64,000 nucleotides of DNA from Welwitschia mirabilis (Eukaryota > Gnetophyta > Gnetopsida > Welwitschiales): the NCBI GenBank assembly GCA_051453625.1, contig JBOZIK010000001.1:144610962-144674961 (forward strand), in the 5' to 3' direction. Shown here one piece after another: positions 24,201 to 36,779 of the stretch. Below the pieces are notes generated by a model, which saw only the letters and a list, made by a program, of their open reading frames with translations, had not been told where the DNA came from and searched no databases. The position numbers were made by a program, and so were the translations under genes. Numbering within the stretch: the first letter of the stretch is position 1; each line of letters begins with the position of its first letter.

Positions 24201-24286
24201 TTTTGTTGACTTTATAGTAAGAAAGAGAGAAAGACTAGTGGCTACAAGTTTCTTGGCATTATGAATTATTTCCAATNNNNNNNNNN

Positions 24287-27200
24287 CAATTATAGACATA
24301 TGATAAAGAGCTAACATCTTATGTTTTTGCCTGATAGGCTAATCATTAGCTACTAGATTATCTAGTAGGTAAAGAAGCATCACTTAACCAATTTTTTTGT
24401 TCACATGTCTTATGAAATAATAAAATATAAATACAAATATAAACATACTCTTAAAAATATACATATATAAAACAAAAATAAAAGAAAAATATAAATACAA
24501 ATAAACATATAATCATAATACTAGAATTCCAAAAAATTTCATAAAACTAGCAAAATTTACAAAAATGTTAGTAACCCATTTCAGCTTAGTTCAAGCTAAA
24601 GTTTTAAGTGTAAAATTTTACACGTAAGAAACTAAAACACATCATGCTAAATTTTGCATGAATTTAAGCTTGTAAAAATAATAAAAAATTAAATTAGTGT
24701 CATTTTTTAGTTATTTGAGGAATGTAAAAGAATAAATATTTTGAAGACCAATGAAGAAGGATTAAGACATTAATAATGGCACTTCCATTTTTTTCCTTAT
24801 CTAATGGTATTATCTACTATCATATCCCATCACATTTTTTCACATTTACCTAGTAGTCCTTTTTTATTTGTTGTTTTGTTAGGTGTTATAGTTATTTTCT
24901 TCACTTTTTCAACATTTTTAAAAAAAAAAAATTTAGTTGCTTACATGATTATATCATTTGCATGTCAGTTTTGAAAACCCTTTTCAACCATGCATAAACA
25001 CATAATGTGCATAGTCTATGATTACTCTTCTACAGTCATCACTAATCTATTTTCACTAATAGAAATACTTTAGTTCATCTTCTTTAAATTTCACCTAGAA
25101 GATGTTTTATTAGGTAATCATAGTTTACTTTATCATCTTTAGTTTTTATCTTTAACATAGTTTTTTATAAAAAGACTTTATTTTTCTATCTTCAAATTTT
25201 ACCTGTAACATTTTTTCTTTAAGAAAAATGCTTCAATTTGATATCTTTCAATTACACATGTAATATTTTATTTTTTAAGTAAAAATGCTTTTCTTTATAT
25301 TAACATTGATTTTATATTAAAAAATATTAACTTTATTCCTAAATAAAATATACTTATTTAATTAATTTTATCAATAAAATTATTATAAATACATTAAATT
25401 TTTATTTTATTAAGAATTATTACTTATTAATATTATATAATTTCATTAATATTTATCTTATTAATAAGTATATTAATAATTTTATTGATAATTAATATAA
25501 TGAGTAATAAGCAGTTGTTATAAGGGAAAAATGAATAATATGAATAATAAAATTATTAAAATTAATGCCTTAACATTTGATTATTATACTTTAATTAAGT
25601 TTTTTAATCTCTTTAATTAAATTTTTAAATTTGGTTCACAAATTTAGTCTTGTAAACGCCTAGAGAAGATTTGAATGGTAGCATAAAGGATCTTTACATG
25701 CACATTGATTTTTATGGATAAAAGGAAAATAAAACATGGAAAAACTTAACTAGAATCATGACTTAGTAGTGGAAAATACAAATAGATTCTTTTATTCTAG
25801 CATAAATGCATAGAATACAATATTTGATGATCATAAAAGACATAGTAATGTATGTAAAAGATATATATTATTTAGTATGTATTTAGTTATTGATTATGAT
25901 AAATACAAGTCTTCATCTATGTTAACTATGAAAAAGAGCTTTAGAACATGTAGATCTAGATCTAAATTATACAACTCTAAAGACATATAGTTTGTAAGCC
26001 AAGAGCATGTTTGAGAAGATCAAATGATAGAAAAATTTGTACATATCAATATAGTATTACTTTTTAAGCTGCAAAACATTCCATAGCATGCTAATATTTA
26101 ATCCATTTAGTGTAACATGAAAGTTTCAAGCTTGTAACTTAAGGTTATATAAAGATGAAAACAATGAAAAAATCTATAACCGAAGAAGATATGATGATAG
26201 TTTAAATGTCCATAATAATATCATTCTATCAATATGCAAAGAAAATATATATTTCCAACTTGTGGTTGATAAATATGTTGTTGTACAATATATTGTAAAG
26301 TATGTTTTAAACACAAAGGAAAAATGAATGTCATACATTCACATGCTGAGGAAAATATCAGAAAATAGAGATTCCGATGGACTAGCCATCTTATCCTATA
26401 AAAAATTGGTATTTGATGCTATGATAGGTTATGATACTAAAGTTATGGAAATATGTCAAGGACCTCCTTTGGTGAACAATAAGGTATTCATGACACTAAA
26501 TGAATCTAAAAAGACTTATAAGAAGTAAAATAAAGCAATGATGCACATGAAAAACATGCATCTAACATAAAGATAATAGCTCAGCATCCAAATAGACCAC
26601 TACATATGGGAGGGATGACATTGTTTAACTATGAAAATATGAAAAAATTACTTCACAAATTTTTTTTATTGATACAAGAATATTTACATAATATATTACT
26701 TTGTTCATTTGTATGACTTACAATTCATTATTTGAAAATGTACATTCAAGATATTCTTATGACATCTCATTACTTGCATTAGTGACTCTTAGATCATTAG
26801 CTTAGATATATATACTATATATGTAACATTTGGCTATAAGGATTGACTAATAACAATATCTATTGACCATTTAGGTTGACCTTATATCTAAGGAATGTAG
26901 ACTATTCACTGATAGTCAACATTGACCTTGGACTACATAGGCGATTCTTCTCTTTTTGGTAAATTTTTCCTCCTTGCTTGAGACACAAAAATGAATCCAA
27001 AGTCTTTCATCCTTGAAATAGATACGAAAATAAAATTTTTGGCCTAAAGAAAATGTTGATTATTTGGTTTAAGGTCTACATAGTCAATGATGTATGTTTA
27101 CTTGATCTAGGTTCAACTTAAATAGTCAATAGCTATTGTTATTAGTCAAGTCTTGTATTCTTCTCCATAAGGTAGTGCTCATAGATATCACTCAGCCACA

Positions 27201-27380
27201 TGTTTGATATACATATAGTACGTATCTGAACTAGTGATGATTACCATATCTCCTTGCCCTATTTTTATTGCCCTTTTTTAATACTTTTAGCTTTGAATTC
27301 ATCTTATAATTAATTATAGGATTATTCAATGAATCAAAGATTCCATGCACAAATTATTTAAGCAAAAATTTTAGTCTCTT
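24287..27380. other. Long AT-rich intergenic stretch, no gene recognised
   Basis: The part at 25,280-25,640 is extremely AT-rich with many short ATTAAT-like repeats. A 66-codon ORF at 26,328-26,528 (plus) has no recognisable family. Three TTGACC motifs, the core of plant W-boxes, fall within about 60 bp at 26,870-26,930, but there is no gene beside them. Confidence 0.4.
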
Positions 27381-27381
27381 T

Positions 27382-27615
27382 GGGTGATAGCCTTAGCTTA
27401 TCGGTTAAATAGTGATTTCTATGTGATTAGGAGTTTAAGTCTCCACATAAACTCAAAGGATGTGTGAGTAGCCTTAACCAAATGTTGCATGGTCTTTGTG
27501 GTGGTGGACATAGGTACAGCCCATAGGTCCATTGAATATAGGCATTCCCTATTCCTCAAAAACAAAAAAAAAAAATAAAAAAAAGAGAAGAAAGAAAGAA
27601 AAATAAGAAAAAAAA
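27382..27615 (+). mobile_element. Candidate tRNA-derived SINE
   Basis: Starts GGGTGATAGCC. A box A-like TAGCTTATCGG lies at 27,394-27,404 and a box B-like GGAGTTTAAGTCTCC at 27,430-27,444, at a spacing possible for an internal RNA polymerase III promoter. A non-tRNA body of about 110 bp follows, then an A-rich tail from 27,557 to 27,615. Length, promoter and tail fit a plant SINE, which is copied by LINE machinery. I do not recognise the family. Target duplications are unclear: GCAAAAATTTTAG upstream and GCAGAAATTTTAT downstream resemble each other but do not abut the ends. Confidence 0.55.
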
Positions 27616-27639
27616 GACTTTCTCATGCAGAAATTTTAT

Positions 27640-28880
27640 TTTCTTACGTTCTGTCTTGTAATCATGGCACAAACCGCTCTTGCAAGTTCATAAGAAGTAT
27701 GCTCTATTTTTCGCTTTTCCGCCTTTAGGGATGATTTATCTTAACTGTCTTCAAAGTTTTTGAGATTTGACAGACAAAGAAGAGGATTCATCTGAGCTTG
27801 CACACTGGTAGAATAGTAAGACGAATTGGCTTCCTGAGGTTTACATATTTAATGTTAATCCTCTGATTAAAAGGATGACCAATCTGTGATTTTACAATGC
27901 TACCATTTTAGTTTTTGGTTGTGTTCTTTAACAGAGCATTCTGATGTTGCTGGACTAACTTATGGTGTTTGTCACAACTTTATCTATGTAGATGAAGTTC
28001 ATCAGATGCCGATGCAATGCAAACATTTTTTGGACCTTTGCAAAGATTTATAGATACGATTGGAGAAAGAGGTTTTTTAAACCATGTCGTATAAATAATC
28101 AATCATACTGAATTTTAGACTTTCAGCGTATTGTTGAGGAAATATCAAAACCGCTCAGGACATATAAAAATTAAATTACAATAAAAATGACTCATCGGAG
28201 CATTTGTATTCGCTCTATTAATCATTTTATAATTATTCATAGGTGAAGCTTTCTACTTTGCTTGTAATTTGAATGTTTTTATTATTTTTGTATAATGCTC
28301 AAGTGAGAAACATAAAAGGGTTAAGCTACACTTTTTCAGTAATGACTGTACTAATTCGATAGTGACATTTTTAATATTTCAAGGATTAAAAAAGAAAGTA
28401 TCTCACATCATTTGAGATGGCTGAGTTGGTCTAAGGCACCAGATTAAGGTTCTGGTCTGAAAGGGCATGGGTTCAAATCCCACTCTCAATATCTGGCATT
28501 TATGAAAACTGTCTACGAACGTTTCTTTTGAAACAAAAGTTAACAGCATCTCATATCTTTTGGGAAAAAAAGATTACTGATAAAGTGATGTTCTGAAATA
28601 AATCTTAACAAGATGGCTTTCTTTAAATAAAAAAAGAGAAAAATGACTGCAAGGCTAACATAACTTTAACAGATGATGTGCATTGAAAATGTGATAGTTT
28701 TACCCATGCAAAACGGCCTTTGATAAGAACCGTAAACAAATAGGCACTGGAAAAGTATTTCTTCAAAATCATTAAAGTAAATGAGACTTAAGATATACAT
28801 GTTTGTTGTTTCACTAATAAACATTTTCTTTTAGTTTTCATTTCTTCTTCTAGTTTTCTTGTCGTGTGGGATCAAACTTT
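27640..28880 (+). other. CpG-retaining segment with exon-like fragments around a tRNA relic
   Basis: This stretch keeps many more CG dinucleotides than the neighbouring DNA, for example around 27,710, 28,075, 28,120, 28,180-28,230 and 28,515. A pyrimidine-rich tract ending TTCTTTAACAG (about 27,925-27,936) precedes about 40 open codons (HSDVAGLTYGVCHNF...), and a second frame at about 28,000-28,090 reads FFGPLQRFIDTIGERGF before a stop. I do not recognise either product, and the phases do not join cleanly. It could be a decayed host gene. Confidence 0.25.
28411..28491 (+). tRNA. tRNA-Leu (anticodon AAG), probably a decayed copy
   Basis: A class II tRNA fold is readable. Acceptor 28,411-28,417 pairs with 28,484-28,490 except the outermost pair (T-T). 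The D arm is GCTGAG...GGC, the anticodon stem CCAGA/TCTGG, and the loop TTAAGGT has anticodon AAG at 28,446-28,448. A long variable arm runs 28,456-28,466, and the T loop is TTCAAAT with CCCAC. Compared with plant tRNA-Leu(AAG), four differences at 28,422, 28,438, 28,458 and 28,467 each turn CG into TG or CA. The one at 28,467 breaks the first T-stem pair. A TTTT run at 28,526-28,529 could terminate transcription. Function is doubtful. Confidence 0.85.
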
Positions 28881-29690
28881 TTATCTTTTTCCTCATTCAA
28901 AGCATGATAATTTAAATCATATTTAAAACCAGAAAATAAATGCTTTCTGTTTTAAGCATGGGATTTTTCACTTGTGAATAATAATACTAATAATTTTCTA
29001 AATTAAATTTCAAGTAATAAATGAAAAAATAAAATTTTTTCATTTATATATAATTTGGAAGCATAAGATAATTTTTATTGTTTAGGATGCTGTACTTCTC
29101 TTATATATAAACAAGTTCAATGGTAAGTACAGTAAAAGTCATAAAATTTGTTATAACCTGATCTCGATTTTACATTTGGGAGAATCTACATTTCCCTATG
29201 AATCACAAAGGTTTTATAATATCTTTTAGATAAAACAAACTAGAAACTTAAAACCTATTGAATTCAATATGATGTGTTCCATTAAATTTCAAATAGCCAT
29301 AGTAATTAAAAAATATTTAAATTGGGCATATTAGCTTTTCAAGGAATAGACTTCTAAAAAGACAATCACCTTTAGCATTCCATTGATAATTTATTAAGTA
29401 ATTTGTCTATTTTTCATTTCCATTTAAAAAGATGTTATAGTTCTTTTTATGTCTCATTCAAAATTCAAAGATTTTAGTAGTTAATCGAAATATTTTGGTA
29501 TTCATTTATTCTTTTTTCATCTTCTATCGGATGTGAAAAATAATAGTGTAGAAAATAAAAATTATAATAGGAATACAAACAAGTAAAATGTTAATTGTCT
29601 AGATATTGCACTAAAACATAAACTATTCATGAGAATACAAGACTTGTAACTAAAAATGCAATTTGAATGTGATAAGAGTATTGAACATCC
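28500..29690. repeat. Right part of a collinear duplicated segment (partner about 34,060-34,620)
   Basis: Blocks at 29,112 (AAACAAGTTCAATG), 29,440 (TTATAGTTCTTTTTATGT, CTCATTCAAAATT) and 29,590 (TTAATTGTCTAGATATT) recur in order at 34,067, 34,425 and 34,530. Further left, 27,650 (GTCTTGTAATCAT, CTGCTCTT-like) matches 33,310. The copy here is about 0.7 kb longer; the extra part holds the tRNA relic. Confidence 0.55.
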
Positions 29691-30779
29691 TAACTTTAGA
29701 TTGAATAATCATCAGTTTCCAAACTCATTGGGAGCTTTTCTTAGTTTCTTGTATTCTTCACTAGGGGTTTATCTCATTTATTGTTTAAAAGTTGATAATT
29801 ATGCTAAATTAAATTTTGAAAGGCTAATACATTTCTCTTATCTAATGCCTCCTTTTATTTATAGCATTCAGTGTATAGTCTTCTGCCTTATAATATTTTT
29901 TCTTTCTTTTCATAACATTGGCTTCAGTTTCTCTCATCCTTTACTATAATTTGAATATTCTTTCTATCTTTTTCTATGTGAACTCTTTTCAATCTTATTC
30001 ATTCTCCTACTTATTAGTAACTATGAAGGTAATATCTGATCTACAAAGGTACATATTATTTCTGTGTAGCCTTAATTTTCTCTATTAATATCCATTCCCA
30101 TGAGATTTTTGGTTTTATGGTGATTAATTACCCTCTTTCTATCATAGAGAAACTTGCATGAAATTTGACCTACTTAATTATTAGTGTTTGTTTGTCTTAG
30201 AATTTTCTGATAATGTCCTTACATATCTTCTATTCTTTCCTTATGGGGTTTCTTCTTAGTTCTTCTTTTATATGCTTTTTAATCCCCTACATGAGCTTGG
30301 TCTTTAATTGTTTTTCATCATTTTCTTCATAGTTTTTCTCCTATTTTACCTTCCTTTACAAGGCATCAGGATGTGAATTTCTAAAATACAGAGAATATAT
30401 AACCTTATTTAAACTCTCTTAAATGATCTCCTTACAATTTTTCTTGTCCAAAATGAATAAGATATTGACATGTACAAATCCTTCTTTTGTGATGTGACTT
30501 AAGAGTAACCCCATGGTAATGTTCACATTTCTTACCTTCGCTTCTATGGATCCCCTCTTCATATGTTAATGTTGTTAAGTGGTTTCACCTATAGGTGAGA
30601 ATAACTAATGAGACATAGAAATTATATATTACATTAGTTCCCAAATCTTAATTAAGTAATAAATTACAATTGGCTATTTTTTCAACTTTTCTAGGTTCCT
30701 TTCATATTGTTTACCTTTTTATTTGCTCATTATTTAATAAGATAGAATCATGGAACTATTTGATCAAATGTAGTTTGTT
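29691..30779. other. AT-rich intergenic DNA, no gene recognised
   Basis: The 97-codon frame at 29,656-29,949 is AT-driven (Phe, Leu, Ile and Ser rich) with no motif. Nothing else was seen. Confidence 0.4.
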
Positions 30780-31490
30780 TGCATCTAGTTAGAGATGGAA
30801 TCCATTCCTTGGGATTCCGATCATTTTCTAGTAATACATCATTATTGCATGCTTTTGCTTCTAAACCTTCATCTAGTCTAGCTAAATTAAGTAGTAGATC
30901 CTTCACTAGGAATCCCCTATATTTACATTTACTCTAAAAATTATTCTCTTATTCTAGATTCTATTTCTAGTTTTTGGATTTATTGTTATTTTTTGGAGTG
31001 AGTAACAATTTCTTGATTTCAATTTTTCAAGGATCATTTATTTTTCTTTAAGCATTTCTTTTCTTTTAAGGATTAAATTTGATGAATTGAATATATATTC
31101 TAGGATCTTCATACTTATCCTTTCTCTTATATTTATCTGTATCTTTTATCCAATTTTCACATCTAATTATATCGAGTTTTCATTATATAGTTCTCATTTC
31201 ATTAAATAATCATAATTATTCATCATATAAAGCTTTCTTGAATCACATGTTTAAAAAGTGAGGGTTTCGCATTTATGAATTTTGGCTTTTGATCCTATTT
31301 CTTGTTGTTATTCCTTTATGTAACATATTTTATATGTATTCATAATATTAATGAAATGATAACTTTACTTATAACTCCCTTTCTTGTCTATGAGTTTTGA
31401 TCTCTATTTTCACATTCTAATTAATGTTTGTTATATACTAAATCTGGCTACTAATTAATAGATAAGATAAATCTAAGGTCCTACGACCTA
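30780..31490 (+). repeat. Dispersed repeat, copy 2 (partner 1,330-1,965)
   Basis: Matches 1,330-1,965 in order, from CATTATTGCATGCTTTTG near 30,840 to the AAAGCTTTCTTGAATCAC block near 31,230 and the CTATTTTCACAT... stretch beyond. Noncoding. Confidence 0.5.
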
Positions 31491-31699
31491 TAGCTTCTAG
31501 ACTGGTTATTGTTTATGTTTTTTTCAAATGATTTCAATATTTGAAAATTCAAAGAAACAATGTAATTATGTTCAAATAAGTCTTTCTCATTCCTAGTTAA
31601 TTGAAGCTTATCATTAAGGATGCATAGTTTCTATTTTAATAATAACATAAATCAATTTCAACATAACCATTTTTTTTATTTAATTAATTATTTGACATC

Positions 31700-32110
31700 C
31701 TCTTGTTTTTGAAATTACAACAAATATATCATCCTACAAAGAACAAAAGATTCCAAAAAGATACCTAGCCAATAATTCTGAGTCCAACTAATGCATTTTC
31801 TCTTCTTATCCTATATCTTATTCAACATTTTAATTCTCCAAACCATTTACTAAAAAACAAGAAGAAAGTTATCTACAAAGTTGTTCATTAATGTCTTAAT
31901 CTTATTCTTTATGTGTTGCAACTTTGGCATAAAATACCTTTTCATAGATGGGAAGTCCCCTATAGAGAACTAGTTAAGTTATCTCTAATTTTATTATATC
32001 AATTCCTATTGTTATTTGGATCATCAATAATTCAATTATACTATACTTAATATTTAGCCTTTTAAAGTATTTTCTTACTTAGTCTCTTGGAGTCCTTATT
32101 ATTATTCACT
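31700..32110. repeat. Dispersed repeat, copy 2 (partner 21,150-21,680)
   Basis: Shares AAAGAACAAAAGATTCCAAAA, CTCTTCTTATCCTAT, GATGGGAAGTCCCCTATA and the ATACTTAATATTTAG block with 21,150-21,680. It follows directly on the repeat at 30,780-31,490, so the two may belong to one element. Confidence 0.55.
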
Positions 32111-32764
32111 TCTATTAAGTTAAAACCATTATTAAAGTCATCATTTTTATGATGGGTAATCTATCATAGCCTTTTATCATCCTTTAAACCATTTGTTGGG
32201 GTTTATGTTTCATGTATTGATTAATAGCAATTTTCTGGTACATTCCCCATACAATTAATCAAAAAGGCTACTCATACATTAATATATTGTCATCCATCTC
32301 AAAATAATATAAAAAGTGAAATATGTGAGTACATAAAAAACTTTATATCATTTATCCAATGGTCTATTACAAAACATAATAGACATCCTACTACTCTAAG
32401 AAAGAAAAATCATTTTAAATAGTACCTTAGACTTTCAACATAATCTTTTCACATAATGAAATTAAATACTAAAATGAATGGAATTTTTTTTTAAAATTAT
32501 CTAATTAATTATTATTTCTTTTTATATTTCAACCCTTATGAAATAGAAATGAGCATGTGCTAAAATTTAAAACAATCTTTAAAAGAGCATGATCACTTAT
32601 CAATATTATTTAACCAACTACATTCCTAGCCATGAAGTTTTAAAAAGAAAATGGAATACACAAAAGACAAAAATATAGTAACCTTTTTTGAAAAAAACCT
32701 TTCTTAATAACTATGAAGTCTTTTAAATGTATTGATTTTTTCTTTTTTTAAATCTTTTCGCTTG

Positions 32765-33070
32765 TGATTAATGGTATGGTAGTCTAAATGTTAGAACACT
32801 TATTTTCTTAAGGGTTTGAACCTTTGGATGATGTTATATAAGAAGGATTTGGATATAGTTAAATTCTTCATTTGAAGGATTTTGATGGATATAGTCTTTA
32901 AAGAGGTATGATTACTAAGAGTTTTGAGCTCAAAATTCAATGAGTTCAAAATTCAAAATTTCTTACTTTCTATAGGCTTAGAAGTTTTCCTAACATTCTT
33001 TCCTCTAATTTTTTAATACTTCAGAAATCCAATAAAAATTCTTTATAATTCATTATCATTATTATTATTA
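32765..33070 (+). repeat. Dispersed repeat, copy 2, with weak tRNA-like head
   Basis: Partner of 23,830-24,200. The head GGTATGGTAGTCTAAATGTTAGAAC...GGGTTTGAACCTTT resembles a decayed pol III box A/box B pair, so this could be a second SINE type. No A-tail marks the end, so the call stays weak. Confidence 0.3.
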
Positions 33071-33249
33071 ATAATAAGAAGTAAATACCAATTAATATTT
33101 ACACCTTTCCTTATGTTTACAAATATGATTACCTTCTCTTCTTAGTGTCTCCTCTTCTTTTCTTTGCTTATTGCTCTATTTTTATTTTTTATTTTAGTTT
33201 GTAAATGGTATTCTAATTAGTTTTGGAATTATCTTAGGAGGAGTAGATG

Positions 33250-34620
33250 CAATGTCTGTTTCTTTCTTTCCACGTTTGTAAAATCATTAAAGGCAAGAAT
33301 TGCTATTTTCTTATGGTTTGTCTTGCAATCATCATACAAACTGCTCTTTCACTATCCTTTAAAGAAACCTATTAATACAAATAAATCATGGTGATTTTTT
33401 AATATGAAACTAATTCTAATTTTCTAATTTTTCTAATATTAGCTTTTTATTTTTGTTTGGTTTTCCATAGCAAATTATTTTAATGTTTTGATGTCACAAT
33501 TATGCTTCATAGATGAAATTGGTTAGATGTAACTTAATAGAATTAATGGTTGATTTTTACTTTTAATGTTTTTATTGTTTGACTATTTAATACTCTTATA
33601 TGTCTCATGTAACTTTTAATAATAATTTTAGATTAAAAATTTGTTATAATTTGACCTTTGAAAATGGATATTATTAGTAAGCAAGTAGCAAATATAGAGT
33701 ATTTTATAAAGTTATTAAAAATTAAATATAGAAAACTTATGATGTAGATGTTTGTTGTTATCATTGTTTGATTGATTCTTGAGTAAAAATTATCAAAATG
33801 GATATAGTTGATGTCAGGATATTTTAGAGTAAATTCCTTTATTAAAAAACCCTAGAATTCTAAAGTCTAATATTTACAAATAAACATTTTTTTAGTTGGT
33901 TTTATTATTATATTTGTCTTGTTAAATGAAAAAAATGTACAATCAATTTATTTATCTTTTTTACCTTTAGAATGTTATAGTTGAAGAATGTATGGGTTTA
34001 ATTGTCTTAATTAAATAACCTATGTAAAGAAACTTAGTATTTTGGGGAGACTTACTTCCTTTGGGTCCAAACAAGTTCAATGCAAGAATCATAATATTTT
34101 TTTATTTTCAAGAATTACAAACTTATAACCTATTCATGAATAGCACTACTATTTCAGATTATAACATTAACATTTTTAAAAAAATTTTTAAAAAAATCTC
34201 AAGGTTATAAGTTAATGATCAATAATATTAGTTTTTCAGTTTATACTATTAGCAATGTTTAATTAGAAATCTATAGAAAGAATGTCTTCAACATCAAATC
34301 TCTTTGTGAATTTAAAGATTTCTTTTACTTGAATTAAATACATTACTAAAAGGATAATTATATTTTACTATTCTATCATAAAATTTGTAATCACTATTTT
34401 AGTTATTCTTTATTGCTATTTTCTAAGATTTTATAGTTCTTTGCATGTTTCATTCAAAATTTTAAGACTTAACATGACTATAATAAAACATAGTAAATAT
34501 GAATAATATTAAGAATATAAAGATATAACATTTAATTATCTAGATATTAAGTAAAGAAGTTTATTTCAAGAAAGTACTACATGTGAAATTAAAGATTCAT
34601 CTAAATGTAATAATTATAAC
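33250..34620. repeat. Collinear duplicated segment, copy lacking the tRNA
   Basis: Partner of 27,640-29,690 with anchors at 33,310, 33,505, 34,067, 34,425 and 34,530. It lacks the 0.7 kb that holds the tRNA relic in the other copy. It is much poorer in CpG than the partner. Confidence 0.5.
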
Positions 34621-36779
34621 AAAATAAAAATGTATGTTTGTAATTTAAGGAAATACAAGTTATCCTATTTTTGATATTTGCTAAGGAAAGATTTCCATTT
34701 CAAATGGGTAAAAATTAAAAATCTTATTTTTAATAAAAGCATCAAAATTATGCTTTCACCTTTCTTAATCTTAAATGCTTACTCAAATGGATAGGACACT
34801 TTTGTGCATTAATAAAATTAATAAATATTTTCATTTATCAATCAAATAAACCCTACCTAACATTATGGATAGGATCCTAAACTAGTACATAAAAGAAATT
34901 TGTAACCACCATTGAGATGTAGTCAGAGCTCTATAGAATACTAGTTTATTTTATTATTATTTTATTATCTATCATGTAATTTATGAAAATCCTAGTAGAG
35001 AACTACAGTGAGCAAATATCAAGCTTTAGCAACATAACTAGGTAAACTACTCGCATAAAACTGGAGCATAATACCTATGTATGATGAAAGTTAAGTTGAA
35101 CTTAAAGAACCGTTTGAAAATGTTAATTTATCTTATATGAAATTATAAAGAATCAAATACAATACCAATAAAAATAAGAAAAATAAATGATAAAGTTATA
35201 CCACCAAAAATATTATAAGAGCAGTGCATGAGGTAAAACATGTAATATCCTTTATACTTCAATAGTTTAAAAACTATTATTAATCTCTAATGTTCATGCA
35301 TCATCTACATTTTTTGTAAGAAAATTGTAGGCCTTATTACCCATTTTCTGACTATGCTAATATGTGCTACAAATGAAGGATTTTTTTTAATAATCAAAAT
35401 AATATAATGTTTAATATATCATTTACCTTTTTTAAGTAAAGTGGAGAGCCTTATCAACCCATTTTCTAACTTTTCTAATGTATCCTACAAATGAATAATT
35501 ATTATCCTTTCTTAATCATGAAAATAAATTATCTTCATTATTTACATAAACTATTGTAAGAACACATAAATTAATATAAACTGAAGTTTAAATAAAATCC
35601 TTTTAGGAACTTCATTTTGATGATTATAGTTTATACATTAGTTTTTCCCATTTTACAATTATGGGTAAGAATAGTGGTACCTAAAGAATTGTAAAGTTGT
35701 TATAATGTTAATTATTAGTAATTATAATTCTATCTATAAATTTATACGAATATCTTACTATAAGGTTACTTTTATTACATTTTTTTAATAATAATCTTAA
35801 TTTATTTTTTAGTCTAGAAGGAAAGAATAGCATTCTATAATTTCTATTATATAAAAGAATATACAATTGCATTATATTTCTATTTCATATCCTTAGGAGA
35901 ATAACCTCATCTATTATAGTTTACATTATTAAATACTCTTACATCATCTGATGTCTGTCAAGATTCTTAAAAAGATACATTACATTAAGAGGTCTTTCAA
36001 AGGCATATGACTTATCAAATGGTGATAATGGAGATCAATGTTTATGATTATTTAATAATTATTCACACAATTTTATAACATATTTAGCTACCTCTAAATG
36101 ATTCTAATGTGAGATGAATCAAGTGAGTTATCATGTGACTTATTTAATGATNNNNNNNNNNACAAGAAGTTAAATCATGTGATGTAATCCTCATTTATTA
36201 TTAAATAATATATTTTTAAAGATTATGTTGAACTTCTTAATTACTTTGAAACCTTAATGGAGGTTTTCATCATTAAGTAATTCAAACATTACTTCCTTGC
36301 TTTTTAAAAAATTAAATCCTAAATTTAATAGTTTCTAATCTTTCAACCCCTAGTCTGTGAACCTTCTCCCATCAAGGGATCAAAATCTTGATGTTTCTAG
36401 ATATTAAATGAAGGTTGCTAAAATAAAAAGTGTTAAAATCAAATGTTGAATGTAAAATTTAAATACCATAGAGGTGTTAAGATTTTTACTTATTGATAAC
36501 ATAAAATATCAAGAAGGTTAGATCAAGCCTAAAATTAATTTCACATGTTATAAATATTCATGAATATACTAATTCTCTTTATAGTAATTTATAATTCATT
36601 TTAATGGTGAATATCTATTATAGTTTATTAAATATAAAATGTATTTAAAAAGAAAACTAAAACTAAAATTCTCTTACATCTAGATAAACCTCATGAGTCT
36701 ATTAAACAATTCAAGTAATATCAAGTACATTAATATTAAATCTAGGGTAAATTACATGTGTCCAGTATTTTCATAGCCT
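34621..36779. other. AT-rich intergenic DNA with a short tandem pair
   Basis: Two units of about 117 bp lie side by side at about 35,311-35,410 and 35,428-35,530, sharing AGGCCTTATTACCCATTTTCT and CTACAAATGAA stretches with the other unit's variants. A 10-base gap is at 36,152-36,161. No gene recognised. Confidence 0.45.

Noticed and set aside
26328-26528. 66-codon plus-strand ORF in otherwise empty DNA
   Set aside because: Balanced composition made it worth a look, but I recognise no family and see no supporting context.
26868-27160. Repeated AGTCAA/TTGACC words as a regulatory array
   Set aside because: Spacing is irregular and there is no adjacent gene; reported only as a low-interest motif cluster.
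29656-29949. 97-codon plus-strand ORF with hydrophobic stretches
   Set aside because: Phe/Leu/Ile/Ser bias is what AT-rich noncoding DNA gives. No motif, and the start lies in a dispersed repeat.
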